A stretch of DNA of 64,000 nt from Craterostigma plantagineum (GCA_027422505.1 JAPQWV010000416.1:186001-250000); one strand, 5' to 3'; shown: positions 1 to 12,257, numbered from the stretch's first letter. Numbers and translations: made by a program. The notes: a model not told the origin generated them from the sequence alone.

Positions 1-2063
1 TTGAAGGCATTGTTGAATGCTGATCTTATAGGTTTTCATACGTTTGATTATGCGAGGCACTTTCTCTCTTGTTGCAGTCGTATGCTTGGTTTGGAGTATC
101 AATCAAGAAGGGGCTATATAGGGTTAGAATACTATGGTAGAACGGTTGGTATAAAAATCATGCCTGTTGGAATTCACATGGGGCAGATAGAATCTGTTCT
201 TGCTCAGGCTGATAAAGATTTACTAGTTGGAGAACTCAGAGAGCAGTTTGAAGGAAAAATAGTTTTGCTTGGAGTCGATGACATGGATTTATTCAAAGGT
301 GTGAATTTGAAACTTCTAGCCATGGAACAAATGTTGAAGCAGCACGAGAAGTGGCGAGGAAGGGCAGTTCTCGTACAGATTACAAATCCAGCTCGAGGAA
401 AAGGGAAGGATCTTGAAGATATAGAAGCAGAAATCAATACAAGTTGCAACAGGATCAATGCCGCCTTTGGCCAGCCTGGTTATATGCCTATTGTTTTGAT
501 CAACAAAGCTATCTCTGCAAGTGAACGAGCTGCATATTACTCACTTGCCGAGTGTGTTGTTGTTACAGCTGTTAGAGATGGAATGAACCTTATACCATAC
601 GAGTATATTGTTTGCAGACAGGGTCACCCTGGACATTATCTGGGTTCAGAGTCGAGATGTCCCAAGAAGAGCATGTTAGTTGTATCTGAATTTATTGGGT
701 GTTCTCCATCACTTAGTGGTGCCATTAGAGTCAATCCGTGGAACACAGAAGCTACTGCAGAAGCCTTAAATGAAGCAATTTCAATGGCGGATGCGGAGAA
801 GCAGTTAAGGCATGAGAAGCACTATAAGTATGTGAGCACACATGATGTGGCGTATTGGTCAAGAAGCTTCTTCCAGGATTTGGAGAGAGCTTGCCTAGAA
901 CATTTCAGAAGACGATGCTGGGGAGTTGGCCTAGGGTTTGGTTTCAGAGTAGTAGCCCTTGATCCTAATTTCAGAAAGTTGTCCGTCGACAATATCGTGT
1001 CTGCTTATTCGGGGTCCAAGAATAGGGTCATACTTTTGGATTATGATGGCACCATAATGCCTCAAACATCTATCAACAAAAACCCCAGCGAAGAAGTTAT
1101 ATCAATCGTTAATACACTCTGTGATGATGCTAAAAATGTCGTGTTTGTGGTTAGCGGTCGAGGAAAGGATAGCTTGGGGAAGTGGTTCTCTCCCTGTAAG
1201 AAACTTGGAATTGCAGCTGAGCATGGTTATTTCTTTAGGTATAGTTTTGAACCCTGGATTTACTTGTTTATTTTTTTCATTTGAGATTCATTTTTTTCTT
1301 CTATGGGCTAACATTCTCACTCATTAGGTGGTCTGCTGATAAAGAATGGGAGACTTGCCTACAAAGCACGGATTTTGGCTGGCTCCAGCTTGTTGAGCCA
1401 GTGATGAAATTATATACCGAAGCTACAGATGGTTCACATCTTGAACCAAAAGAAAGCGCACTTGTCTGGCATTATCGTGACGCAGATCCTGGCTTTGGTT
1501 CAAGCCAAGCCAAGGAAATGCTCGATCATCTTGAAAGTGTTTTAGCCAATGAGCCCGTCACTGCAAAAAGTGGTCAGTTCATTGTTGAAGTTAAACCTCA
1601 GGTACATTATAGCTAAGCTCCCTTGCCTAACGATTTACTTATATCCTATATTGTACAGTTGTACTAAAATCAACAAAGAAAGAATGTAAATCTCTATATA
1701 TTTCTAAGGCACATTAGTTTTAACTTTCATTTTCCCCTCTAATTTTTGCAGGGGGTAAGTAAGGGCGTGGTGGGCGAGAAGATATTCACATCTATGTCAG
1801 AAAACAGACGGCAGGCCGACTTTGTACTGTGTATTGGTGATGACCGATCTGATGAAGACATGTTTGAGAAAATCGAAGATGCGATGAACAGAGGAGCGCT
1901 CTCTGCAGATGCATCGGTCTTCGCTTGTACCGTAGGACAAAAACCAAGCAAAGCTCGGTATTATTTGGATGATACAACTGAAGTCATTAGCATGCTCGAA
2001 GCTCTAGCTGAAATGTCCCCATCAGTCGAAGAGAGCTTACAATCTCTCCAGGTTTCTTCTTGA
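1..2063 (+). CDS. Class II trehalose-6-phosphate synthase/phosphatase-like protein, 3' part (partial)
   Basis: Exons read as <1-1238, 1328-1601 and 1752-2063; the 5' part lies outside the window. The visible protein starts inside the glycosyltransferase (TPS) domain, which includes VRDGMNLIPYEYIVCRQG. It continues into a C-terminal trehalose-phosphatase (HAD) domain with the three expected motifs: LLDYDGT, VVSGRG and GDDRSDEDMF. The run EVKPQGVSKG across the last intron is typical of plant TPS5-TPS11 proteins. In that class the TPS half is generally considered poorly active or inactive, and the proteins are thought to act as sugar or trehalose-6-phosphate signalling factors in the cytosol; this is family knowledge. 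The two introns in the phosphatase half match the class II gene layout. The stop TGA is at 2061-2063. I cannot say which of TPS5-11 it is; the phosphatase half looks closest to TPS7. Confidence 0.93.
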
Positions 2064-2456
2064 TTCTTTCTCTTCTCCTAATCTTTCGTCGAAAAATTGG
2101 AAGTTCTGTGGATTCGAGCCAAAAGGAAGGGTTTTAACTGAGTGACCAATAAGTGATAGCTGAGGTTTTGACGATGACTTGTAGAAGCATGTTTGAGGAA
2201 TTTGTTTAGGATATTGTTTTGAGTTGAATTTGTATAAATTGCCGAAGGCCTTTGGTTTTATGATATATGATGTTGCACTGATTGTGAGAACCATTACAAC
2301 CTCTACTACTATCAGAATTAACAGATGAAATAAATATAGAATCAAACACACAGCAGCGACAACAGTTTCCCATCTCTCCATTGAACACAATCTGTTCAAT
2401 TCTCAGCCTAATTTTCATTACATGGGCTCTCAACAAAAGATATATAATATCAAACT
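2064..2456. other. Convergent 3' intergenic region
   Basis: This 393-base spacer lies between the stop of the TPS gene (+) and the stop of the small phosphatase gene (-). It should hold the two 3' UTRs and polyadenylation regions. I see no further coding or repeat signal in it. Confidence 0.6.
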
Positions 2457-3350
2457 TCAATTCTCTGCCACGTTTTCCTCATTCACATCAGCCAAGAACT
2501 CCCTCACTGCTACCCTCAAATCATCAACTACTTCACACCCTTCGAAGAACTTCATCAGCTTATACAACTCCTCATCTCCAAGATCATCAACGAAGGGCTT
2601 GATCGGCACTGCGTTTTCTGGCTGAAATGAGTAACAGTTAGGGTTATCATCAACTATCAGAACTCTACTCATCTCCCTCCCTAAATCGCACAAATCCTTC
2701 ACATACTTCCCATCGACTTGCTTGCAAGAATCGCGATAAAGCCTATGGGAGATCACTTTCCTCCAATCGAGCCTGTCCAAGACAAGGGAAGCATACTCTT
2801 TAATCCCAGCAGTGAACAGCACAACCTCAAACCTCTCGCCCAAGAACTTCAGCAGCTCGTCAACGTAAGGCCTTTTGAGGACGTAAAACTCGACCTTCTC
2901 GCCGTCGATCACCGGCCTGACGACGAAGTCGTACCTCTCCGGCGGCACGTGGGCGGTGGAGTGCACTAGGGTTTCGTCCAAATCGAGGAAGATCGTCTTT
3001 TTATCTGTTGGGGGGAGTAAGGGGAGGGCGGGCTCGTCGCTGAAGAGGGATTTTTTCGTCGCCGAAGCGCGGGGAGGCGTCGATGGGGTTTTGCTGAGGA
3101 TTTTGTATCCCTTTTTTCGCGGGGTTTTCTTGGTGGGCGTGGCGATTCGGGCTAGTTTGGTGAAGATCTTGATGAGCCGGCGGTGGCATGCGTGTATCGA
3201 CTTGTTGATGGAAGCTACCAGCGTGGTGGTGGTGGCGGCTGCGGCGGCGGGGTTCTTGATCGGAGACTTTCGCCGGCGGTGGCTGGTGAGGCTTTTGAGT
3301 GGTTTCGTTGGGGTTCTTCTCACGGCCTTGGACACCATATCTGCTACCAA
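2457..3350 (-). CDS. SCP1-like (CTD small phosphatase-like) HAD phosphatase
   Basis: Single-exon gene of 297 aa. Residues 1 to about 115 are a basic, low-complexity leader rich in Lys, Arg, Ala and Thr. Residues 118 to about 290 form an FCP1/SCP1-type phosphatase domain: the catalytic motif DLDETLVHS is at 123-131, LFTAGIKEYA follows, and the C-terminal acid motif is VLIVDDNPNCYSFQPEN. Enzymes of this family remove phosphate from Ser residues, classically of the RNA polymerase II C-terminal repeat; the plant homologues' substrates are mostly unknown. The basic leader could direct it to the nucleus (inference). There is a second Met four residues after the first, so the start could be either. 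It is divergent from the receptor-kinase gene, sharing a 610-base upstream region. Confidence 0.9.
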   Translation of the reverse strand: MVADMVSKAVRRTPTKPLKSLTSHRRRKSPIKNPAAAAATTTTLVASINKSIHACHRRLIKIFTKLARIATPTKKTPRKKGYKILSKTPSTPPRASATKKSLFSDEPALPLLPPTDKKTIFLDLDETLVHSTAHVPPERYDFVVRPVIDGEKVEFYVLKRPYVDELLKFLGERFEVVLFTAGIKEYASLVLDRLDWRKVISHRLYRDSCKQVDGKYVKDLCDLGREMSRVLIVDDNPNCYSFQPENAVPIKPFVDDLGDEELYKLMKFFEGCEVVDDLRVAVREFLADVNEENVAEN

Positions 3351-3960
3351 ATTAGGATAGTTAGCGGATATAAATCGTAGCTGCGAAGAATTTCAGCTGA
3401 AATTGTGGTGTGAGAGTGTGTGTTTTCTTTTGAAGGTAGGTTTGGGCGTAACGGTCGGATTTTTTTGCTGGAAAGTGAATATGTTGCTATAGATGGGAGC
3501 AGTTCAAATTCGGTGGGCGGGAGGGTATTTTGGTCCTTTCACATCTGTTATTGGGCTTTACGGTTTGGGCCTAATCCAAATATCATTATTTGACGAAGAT
3601 ACCTCAACATCAAACACCTGGCAAGAGACTGTAGGTAAGTTAAGGAAACGATTATTATAATTTTCCAAGCGAATGTATGAAGTCAAGCCTGGCAAGCAAC
3701 TACTATTCGTCTCCTACATATTAATCAGTTTTGACTTTTCTGACCGTGATCTTTCCACGTAGTATAATCTTTTCCGTTTGTCTCTCTCCATGCTGATATT
3801 TGTTTGTCGTCTTCGCCATTTTTTGGAACGACTAGTTGATGTTGTCTAGCTTCGCTTCGCTTACTAAAGTAAAACTACTGTCAATTAAGCAATCTGGGAA
3901 TAGTCTTGAAGCACATGACATTTAGGGACGGTAAGTGCTCGAAGATTCGACTTGCTGAAA
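3351..3960. promoter_or_regulatory. Shared upstream region of divergent genes with site II elements
   Basis: This spacer separates the start codons of the SCP1-like phosphatase (-) and the LRR receptor kinase (+). Two TGGGCY site II motifs, at 3552-3557 and 3566-3571, lie nearer the phosphatase gene. Such motifs bind TCP factors and are common upstream of housekeeping plant genes. No coding signal was seen. Confidence 0.5.
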
Positions 3961-6900
3961 ATGCTGATTAGAGACGGTGTTACTTTCTGGACAGTTGTGT
4001 TTTGCTGTTTTGGGATGTTAGAACTATGTCGCTCCCAGGTTCCACAACTGGAAGGTACGCAAAAATTGGATCTTTATTGAGCTTTTTTTCTGGGCGGTGT
4101 TGATAAGTGCTTGATTTGAGCTAATTATTGTACTCTTGTTCTTGAGGATGCTGATTTTAATTTCTTGACCCTTTTTTTAGTATCTGATGAAGTTCTTTCA
4201 TTTGATCATTTTATCGAATGTGTTGCGATCAGTGGATGCTCTCCAGCAAATTGCGAAGCAGATGGGCTCGACATTATGGGAATTCGACGCCGGCACGTGC
4301 GAGCTTAAGATGGCCGGGATTTCTCCGACTCCCCCGAGTGGCTCGGAGGCTTATGTTGATTGCAACTGCAACTTCAACAACAATAGTCTCTGCCATGTGA
4401 CGAAAATGTACATGCATATGTGGTTTGTTGTTTTTATAAATCAATTGAAGAGATAGTTGTTTGGTTTTGAGCTGTTTCTTTCCTTACATGTTATTACAGT
4501 GCGCTGAAGGGCTACAATCTTCCTGGGAATCTTCCGAATGATATTGTGAAACTTCGTTACCTTCAAGAAATGTGAGATATATTGAGACTTAGGCATAACC
4601 ATCCACCAGATTCTAATGCATGGTTTTGTGTTCTCAGTGATTTTGCGTACAACCTCCTTACTGGCACAATCCCGAAGCAATGGGCTTCCATAAATTTGAC
4701 ATCTGTGTATGTGACGTTCTAGTGTTGTCGTCTTCTGACTATTTTTACTCTAGGCCTATAGATGTAATGACTGAAATTTAACGCAGGTCTGTTCTTGTAA
4801 ATCGTTTATCTGGGGAGATACCTGAGGAGTTGGGGAATATTACTAGCCTTACATACCTGTAAGTGTTCTCTTGCTTTCTTTACTGTTGTTATCACGTTTG
4901 TTTATGTATGATAACGTTGTTGATTATATGACAAGTTTTGTCCATTCATGCCAATGTGTGATGTTAGAAACTTCTGTTTCTTAATCTGATGATACCATGT
5001 CTAGGAACCTGGAAGCTAATAATTTTTCAGGCCCTATTCCTTCTACCATTGGGAAGTTGATAAACTTGAAAACTCTGTGAGGAATCATTTTACTGAATCT
5101 TAAGCAAGCTGATTTTTTTTGTTTAAATTTTCGTTGTTTCCTAACCGTTGAGCGATCATATTACAGTATCATGTCCTCAAATCAGCTGACTGGACAGCTG
5201 CCAGCATCGTTTTCAGAACTAACTAGTATGAGCGATTTGTAAGAGAATATAACGTCGTAAAATATATTCCTTCGTCGATATTTTTCATATTTCTAGCAGT
5301 TCTTTTCCTTTATTTGGTTTTGCAGTAGGATAAATGATAACAACTTAAGCGGAAGGATACCCGACTTTATTCAGAACTGGAGGCAGATATCGCATTTGTA
5401 AGATCTGCGAAATCATCCTAGTTCTTTTCTTTTCTCATGGATTCGTTTCAAATACTTGTGTGAGTGTTGACATCTGCTCTGACATACACTCGAAGAGAGA
5501 TGCTAGCGAGTGGACTCGAGGGGCCGATACCTTCAAACATATCTATTCTGAACTCGTTAAATGACCTGTGAGTGATCAGTTGATTGAGTTTTATTACGTC
5601 CCTTTCTCGGTCTATATATTCAATGTGTCAGAAAATAATAAGTATTCCCCCTTTTGCAGGAGAATAAGTGACCTTAAAGGACCTTCTCAGGGATTTCCAA
5701 TGCTAAGGAGCACTACAGGCTTAGTCACATTGTAAGTCTCATTCTCATTGCACTGCTTCATGTTTTCTTTCCTAGTGTGCTTTGTAATGTACTCAGATAA
5801 TCAAAATTCTTGGACATAGAGTGTTGAGGAACTGTAATATATCTGGAGCAATACCTGCCTATATATGGAGACTCAGACTTCTCGAGATGCTGTAAGTAAC
5901 CAAACTCATAGTTTCAGATGGACAAGAAAATATTTTTTGGCTGCCCTATTTTTACATTTATGATACGTTTATTATTGCCAGAGACTGCAGTTTCAACGAG
6001 TTAATCGGTCAGATACCAGATGACATTGCAAGAAATCTAAGAACTGTGTAAGTGCTGGTTCGACTTTATGTTACATGTCCATGCGATGCAACTCTCTGTT
6101 GAACTTATCAAGTTCTTCATTGAGACCCTCGTCCTAACCTTAAATCATTCTTAGAGTATGTGCTTTCTTTTGAAAAGGTTTTTGACCAGCAATGCGTTGA
6201 ACGGAAGCATACCAGGTACAATCTTGAAGGAAGGTGGTACTATGTAAGATTTTCCATATCTTACTTCATTCATCAAATAAATATTTTTTTGTTAATAATG
6301 AGTTCTAGTTAGTATTCGGGCAGTCCTTCTAAGAACTTGTTCTGTGCAGCGATCTTTCTTACAACAATTTTACCTTGCGAGGACCCGGCGAACCTGCTTG
6401 TCAAGCAAATACGTTAGTTTTTGCACCATCCATTTAAAGTTATTGGCATTATCTTGATTATTTTCGATTTCTCGATGTTCAAAGTTTTGCCGCTGGTTTC
6501 TCAGGAACCTAAACATAAACCTCTTCAGAAGCTCATTGTCACAAAATTCCATGTAAGGATTCTATGGAATGCTATACTGCTTCTACTAACGCCAGTAGTA
6601 ACAAAGAAAACTAACCATCCTTATCTTTGATAGACAAAGAGTTGTTCCATGTTCGACGAGCGCAGCATGTCCAAGATGTAAGTACAAAAAAAGTCGAATC
6701 ATCTCTGTCCTTAGAACTAGGCTGTGCTAATTCTTTTGATGAAGACGATAAATTCCTCTATTTCAGACAAGTGTTCGTTACGTGTTAACTGTGGCGGTAA
6801 TAACTTGAACGTCGAAGAAGACAAAAGGAGAGTTCTTTATAACGGAGACGCTGGAAGTGACACCTCGAGGTTTTTAAGCACCGAATATTGGGGATTCATC

Positions 6901-9102
6901 AGCACTGGGGATTTCATGGACGAACCCAATTACAAGAACTCACGCTCTGTGAGGCCCATAATAGCAACTAATCTCTCCGACTTGTATACTACTGCTCGCG
7001 TTAGTCCTATTTCGCTCACGTATTTCCACTATTGCCTTGAGGACGGAAACTACAACGTGAGCCTTCACTTTGCTGAGATATTGTTCACCAACGATGAGTC
7101 TTACTACAGTCTGGGAAGGAGAATGTTCGATATCTACATTCAGGTTAGATTTTGATCTTCTTTAACGCTCTTTTGCAGCTTGTATGTATCACTATACCTT
7201 TTTCTGACACCAGGAAAAACTAGTTTGGAAAGACTTCAATATTGTTAAGGAGGCTCAAGGAACTCAAAAACCCGTGGTTAGATCATTTAATGCCACGGTA
7301 AAAGATGGTTCATTAGAGATTCGTTTTTACTGGGCTAGTAAAGGGACGACGAGAATTCCTAACAGAGGCGATTATGGTTCTCTCATATCTGCCATTTCAG
7401 TCGATCCTTGTATGTCACTTTGCAGACATCTTTGTCATTTTCTTGTCCTGTTTTATGATGCTTATATGTCTATCTAACATCTTACGTAGATTTCAAAGTA
7501 TGTTCGGAGGGTAACAAGAAGAATATTGCACCATACGTAGTTCCACCAGTTATTGCACTGTGTCTCTTTGTCTTGATTCTGGGAATCTTGTTGTGGAGAA
7601 GGCACACTGGGCAAAGAAGGCGATTAAGAAAAGGTATAAACCATCTCCTTATATTTTAGACGAAATGCGGAAATAAAATAGCGATTCTTCTTTCTCCTCA
7701 GAATTCGAAGGCCTAGAGTTGCAAACAGCGTCTTTTAGTCTGAAACAGATCAGAGCTGCTACGAACAACTTCGATGCTTCTAAGAAGATTGGTGAAGGTG
7801 GGTTCGGCCCAGTGTACAAGGCAAGTCAATATCAATGCTTGGAATTAACATAAAGGTTTAAAATTTTTTCTAGAGCTGAAAATTTTCTTGCAGGGCGAAC
7901 TGCCAGACGGTACTGTAATAGCAGTGAAACAGCTTTCATCTCGCTCCAGGCAAGGAAATCGAGAATTCCTGAACGAGATTGGTATGATTTCTTGCGTTCA
8001 ACACCCAAATTTGGTGAATCTTTACGGTTGCTGTATAGAAGGAGATCAGCTTCTGCTCGTGTATGAGTATATGGAGAACAACAGCCTCGCAAATGTTTTA
8101 TTCGGTAATTAAACTCAAGTACTTTTGACAGAAATTGTATCAGTTAAACTTCTTCAGCTAACACAAAGACTCTGTATTCTGTTCTGTTTCATTCTCAGAA
8201 TCGAACAAAAGCCAGTTGATCCTAGATTGGCCCACGAGGTTCAACATCTGCCTGGGAATCGCTAGAGGATTATCGTTTCTTCACAGCGAATCGAGGCTCA
8301 AGATCGTTCATCGAGACATTAAAGCCACCAATGTTTTGCTAGACAAGGATTTGACTCCTAAGATCTCAGACTTTGGGCTTGCCAGGCTTAACGAAGACGA
8401 AAAGACCCATATCAGCACTAAAGTTGCTGGAACAATGTGAGCATTTCTCGCAAATAACAGTCGTAAAGATCAGTCCTTTTTTCTTCGATAAAATTACATT
8501 CTCGACTTTTCTATTACAGAGGATACATGGCACCTGAATATGCATTGTGGGGTTACCTAACAGACAAAGCAGACGTTTACAGCTTCGGAGTTGTCCTATT
8601 GGAAATCGTCAGCGGCAAAAGCAACAATAACTACTTGCCAAGCCCCGAATTCATCTGCCTTCTTGATTTGGTACTTGCACAGTACAATCTCTCAACATTC
8701 TTTCTACGCAGTATGATCAAATGATGATCGTGTCGTATTATGTAATAATTGCAGGCTTCTCACTTGCAAGAAAACAGCAAAATCGAAGAACTAGTGGACG
8801 AGAGATTGGAGTCTCGGTTCGACAGGGAAGAAGCGGAGAAGATAGTCAAAATAGCACTTCTGTGCACGAATTCGACTCCTTCTGTGAGGCCTGCAATGAC
8901 TGAGGTTGTACAGATGATCGAAGGGACTATGCAGATCCCAGATTTGATTCCCGAGGGAGATTCGTATACGAACGAAGTGAGGTTTAGGGCCATAAGAGAT
9001 TTCCAACAAGAGAAGGGACAGAGTTCAAGTGGGAATCGCCGTAAAATGCACAACTCGATGGTTCTGAGCAATACTGAAGAAGTTCCTTCCTCATCCGCGT
9101 GA
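3961..9102 (+). CDS. LRR-malectin receptor-like Ser/Thr kinase, subfamily LRR VIII-2
   Basis: I read 23 exons: 3961-4054, 4233-4407, 4500-4571, 4638-4706, 4787-4858, 5005-5076, 5167-5238, 5326-5397, 5496-5567, 5660-5731, 5820-5891, 5982-6047, 6178-6243, 6350-6412, 6634-6677, 6767-7143, 7214-7409, 7490-7633, 7702-7820, 7894-8104, 8199-8436, 8520-8670, 8755-9102. They give 978 aa with phases that agree throughout. Order: signal peptide (about 1-25), LRRs mostly on 66-72 nt exons, a malectin domain (about 385-575, starting near LRVNCGG), a transmembrane segment (about 588-610) and a kinase domain. The kinase has [11 protein letters not shown], catalytic Lys in [15 protein letters not shown] and DFGLAR, so it should be active. 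It resembles Arabidopsis At1g53430 and RFK1. The role would be plasma-membrane perception of an unknown ligand. The intron after VYK has a GC donor. The exon at 6634-6677 and the intron before it are the least certain. Confidence 0.92.
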
Positions 9103-9403
9103 TGTTCATCAGGTTGATGAGATTTAGCGAGACTGCATATTGCTGTAATAATTATGACTATTGTAGAGATAACACTGTATTTGATTTTCTTTAGTAAAAT
9201 CATGTCTCATGCCAGTTAAGAAAGATACTCTTAAAAGCCACCATCAATTATATAAGATATTGTCTGTCAAAAAATTTCAACGAAAAGGATAGCTTAGCTA
9301 CCAAACACACACACAAGAAAACACGAGCCGAAGTTAAATAGCTGATATGATATGAGTCCATTGTAAGAATAACTGCTCTAACACTGAATAAGAAAGAAAA
9401 GCC
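9103..9403. other. Intergenic, receptor kinase 3' end to dioxygenase promoter
   Basis: About 300 bases hold the 3' UTR of the receptor kinase gene and the upstream region of the dioxygenase gene. An ACACACACAC run lies near 9305. I see no other feature. Confidence 0.5.
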
Positions 9404-10653
9404 ATGGAAGCTACGAAGATATTACTAGTTGGTAGCTCGCTTAAGGTTCCAAACGTGCAAGAATTGTCCAAGGAAAAGCCAACCTCAGTTCCTTCTCGCT
9501 ACATAAGACACGATCGTGATCCTTCGATCCCACAAAACCTTTCTTCCTCGCACGAAATTCCCGTTATAGATATGCAGAACTTGTTGCATCACGGTTCCGC
9601 CATGGATTCCGAGCTTGACAATCTTCATCGAGCATGCCAAGAATGGGGTTTTTTCCAGGTCAAGAATTGCTGTGAATTAATATTGATTGACTTCATATGG
9701 ATACATATATACTAGATCGAGTCAGCTTTGTTTGATTTTTGTTGTTAAAACTTATCTGTCATAGCTGATCAACCACGGAGTTGAAAAGGAAGTGGTGGAG
9801 ACGATGAAGCTACAGCTTCATGAATTCTTCAATCTCCCAATAGAAGAGAAGTCCAAATTCAGACAAGAACCAGGGGACATAGAAGGCTACGGACAAGCCT
9901 TCGTCGTGTCGGAAGATCAGAAGCTAGATTGGGCAGACATTTTCTTCGTAGCCACGTCACCGACATACATGAGAAAACCCCACTTGATCCCCAAGCTTCC
10001 ATCTCCATTCAAGTACTCCTAAAAAAATAAATCCTAAAAAATCGCATCTTTTTCGTGTTTCTGCATATTCATTTTTTTTTTCAGGGACGCCATGGAAGCG
10101 TACTCATACGAACTCAAACTCCTCGCCTCCAAGATTCTGCGACTGATCGCCAAAGCCCTAAAACATGAGGATCTCAGAAATGGAGACCATATTCAAAGGC
10201 GAGTTTCAATCTATGAGGATGAACTACTACCCTCCTTGCCCCGAGCCCGAGCTGGTGACCGGCCTCTGCCCTCACTCCGACGCGGCGGGGCTCACCATTT
10301 TCTTACAGGTCAGCGAAACTGAAGGTCTTCAGGTCAAGAAAGATGGGCTATGGGTCCCTGTTTATCCGATCAAAGAAGCTTTCGTCGTTAACATCGGCGA
10401 TATCTTAGAAGTTGTGAGCAATGGCATTTACAAGAGCGTAGAGCACCGAGCTGTGGTGAATAAAGAGAAAGAGAGGATCTCCATAGCCACGTTTATGAGC
10501 CCCGGGATTGACTCTGAGTTTGGCCCGGCGGCGAGCCTCGTGAGTCCTGAGAATCCGGCGAAGTTTAAGAGGATTAGTTCCAAGGAATATTTCAAGGGTT
10601 TGTTTTCCGAGGAGCTTAATGGGAAGTCATATCTTGATGCGATGAGGCTTTAA
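9404..10653 (+). pseudogene. SRG1-like 2-oxoglutarate/Fe(II)-dependent dioxygenase with a single-base frameshift
   Basis: Exons 9404-9658, 9765-10012 and 10085-10653. The protein matches the SRG1 group of plant 2-OG dioxygenases: VIDMQNL, GFFQLINHG, QKLDWADIFF, the DIOX_N domain, then a catalytic domain with RMNYYPPCPEPE, the iron ligands H and D in HSDAAG and H in EHRA, and the 2-OG-binding Arg in RISIATF. The coding frame breaks in exon 3. The frame up to AKALK (10161-10163) ends soon after, and the following frame starts at ATG 10165 with MRISEMETIFKGEFQ, so a lone extra C at 10164 explains the break. Removing one base gives 356 aa, the family's usual length. It is otherwise intact, so an assembly error is as likely as a true pseudogene. 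The last intron usual in SRG1 genes is absent. Substrate unknown; relatives act in specialised metabolism and senescence. Confidence 0.85.
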
Positions 10654-11303
10654 ATGATGATTATCCATTTTATCGGATATATGTAAGGATATAATGAAGG
10701 AGCAATTGATGGCCATGATCATCAATCAAGAATAAGCAGACAGTCAATATATGTCGTTCGATCTTCGTTTATTTTAGAGGAAGATAACATGTATGTATCG
10801 CTTTTTGAGTAAAAAATGGACCTTTTCTCTATTCTCTATTCATATTTACATAGAAGACAGCGAAGGGACACAGCCTTGATTTAAGGGAGAATTTGAACAG
10901 ACAGCTTCGAGAATCAATTCTATACCATATACAGCTGTAAACCTCAATTGATCTTTTTTTACTGCATATATAATACCAGAAAAGAGGTAAGCGGCCAAGA
11001 AGAAGGAAGACAAACACTCACTTTGGTTGTAGTAAACAACTCAACTCTTTACTTTAATCTGGGCTTATGAAAAATGAGATGTTATTATACTTTACTGATT
11101 AATCCTAGTCCTACCTATGCTTCAGAAGTAGTACAGTTCATGCATTATGGCCCGTGCGTTGCTGGGCGATTATTATGTTTTAACTTTCTTTCCCACTTTA
11201 CAGATGGAGCGCGCGATTTCATCATCGGTTTCTGTTTTTTCATTAATGGTTTTCCTTGTGTGTGTTTCGTGGCGCCGTACTGATTCTGAGTAGTATAAAA
11301 ACC
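10654..11303. other. Intergenic region
   Basis: This 650-base spacer holds the 3' UTR of the dioxygenase gene and the upstream region of the next gene on the same strand. No coding, RNA or repeat feature could be supported. Confidence 0.5.
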
Positions 11304-12013
11304 ATGTCAGTGAACGATGATGTGAAGATCCAAGACGATAAAGTAACCGCCATTGAAGAGGAGAAAGCAACCATGACTCGTAGTCCTCGTCTTGACGTTG
11401 GTGAAGATTCAAACATCATCTCCACTGAGGAAGAAGACGACGAAGAGGCGAAATCTCACTACGGAGGTTATGCATCTGCAAGCAGAGATACCCTCAGCAT
11501 CATTAGTTCAGATCGGAGACTGCTCAACTTGTTGATTCAGTTAAACCCTTCAACTATTCATCAGGAGAAGAACCTGATGATGCTTCTGTCAAGGATTCAT
11601 TTACAGAAAATGTATCGCCCCTTGTCTTGGAGAAAGACTCGGCTCTGGGAAATATGGAGCTCGTTAATGGAGGATCTGAGGCTGATAACAATATACGATT
11701 TGCGGGTCGAAACGCGGCTCGTGCCCAAGAAAATGATCTTTCGATCCAACTGTATGGCGTACCTCTTGTTAGTATGGAGAATGTGGCCGATCTTGACAAA
11801 GAATTGGAAGTTCCTGAGGTGCTTTTTTTTTCTCTTATACTTTTGTCTTAAGAGTTAAGATCATGTTTTGCTGGTAAAAATAAGTTATGTCACCCATTCA
11901 TTTTATGAATCTTTTTGCAGATATGCCTTCTTAATTCTCCACAACCATTGCAGACAGCAGAATCATGGAAGGGTTGTTGTGGTCTGTTCGAAGTTTTTAC
12001 AGGGTATAAATAA
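11304..12013 (+). pseudogene. Unrecognised acidic protein gene, apparently frameshifted
   Basis: I do not recognise this gene. A first exon 11304-11818 begins MSVNDDVKIQDDKVTAIEEE and carries the acidic run STEEEDDEEAKSHYGGYASA. After SIISS (about 11508) this frame becomes Leu-rich and unlike the earlier part. A second frame, open from 11507 to 11818, reads like a continuation: ETAQLVDSVKPFNYSSGEE and later SIQLYGVPLVSMENVADLD. One missing base near 11508-11513 would join them. A canonical intron (11819-11920) leads to exon 11921-12013, which ends with SWKGCCGLFEVFTGYK and a TAA. With one base restored the length is a whole number of codons (202 aa). The Trp- and Cys-containing tail may be a conserved module. 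The function is unknown; it is predicted to be soluble and disordered except for the tail. Confidence 0.55.
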
Positions 12014-12257
12014 ATCATGATTTCGAAGTGTATAAATTCGCACCGAAAACTACAATAGTATTATCGATGATTTGATCCGTTGATGTTCTTTTTGAGGGCT
12101 TGATTCCAGATTCAGAAAGTTTAAATTTTCAGACCAACTTTATCATTACAACGTTTTCGTACGATCAAACTGACAAACACGTAGTAAAATACGTAAAGAT
12201 TAAAGAACGAATCAAACGCAGAAATGAGATATTGATAATTGATATATATATCTGAAG

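Noticed and set aside
8760..9203. Minus-strand ORF of 147 aa at the end of the receptor kinase gene
   Set aside because: It is antisense to the last kinase exon, with no independent support.
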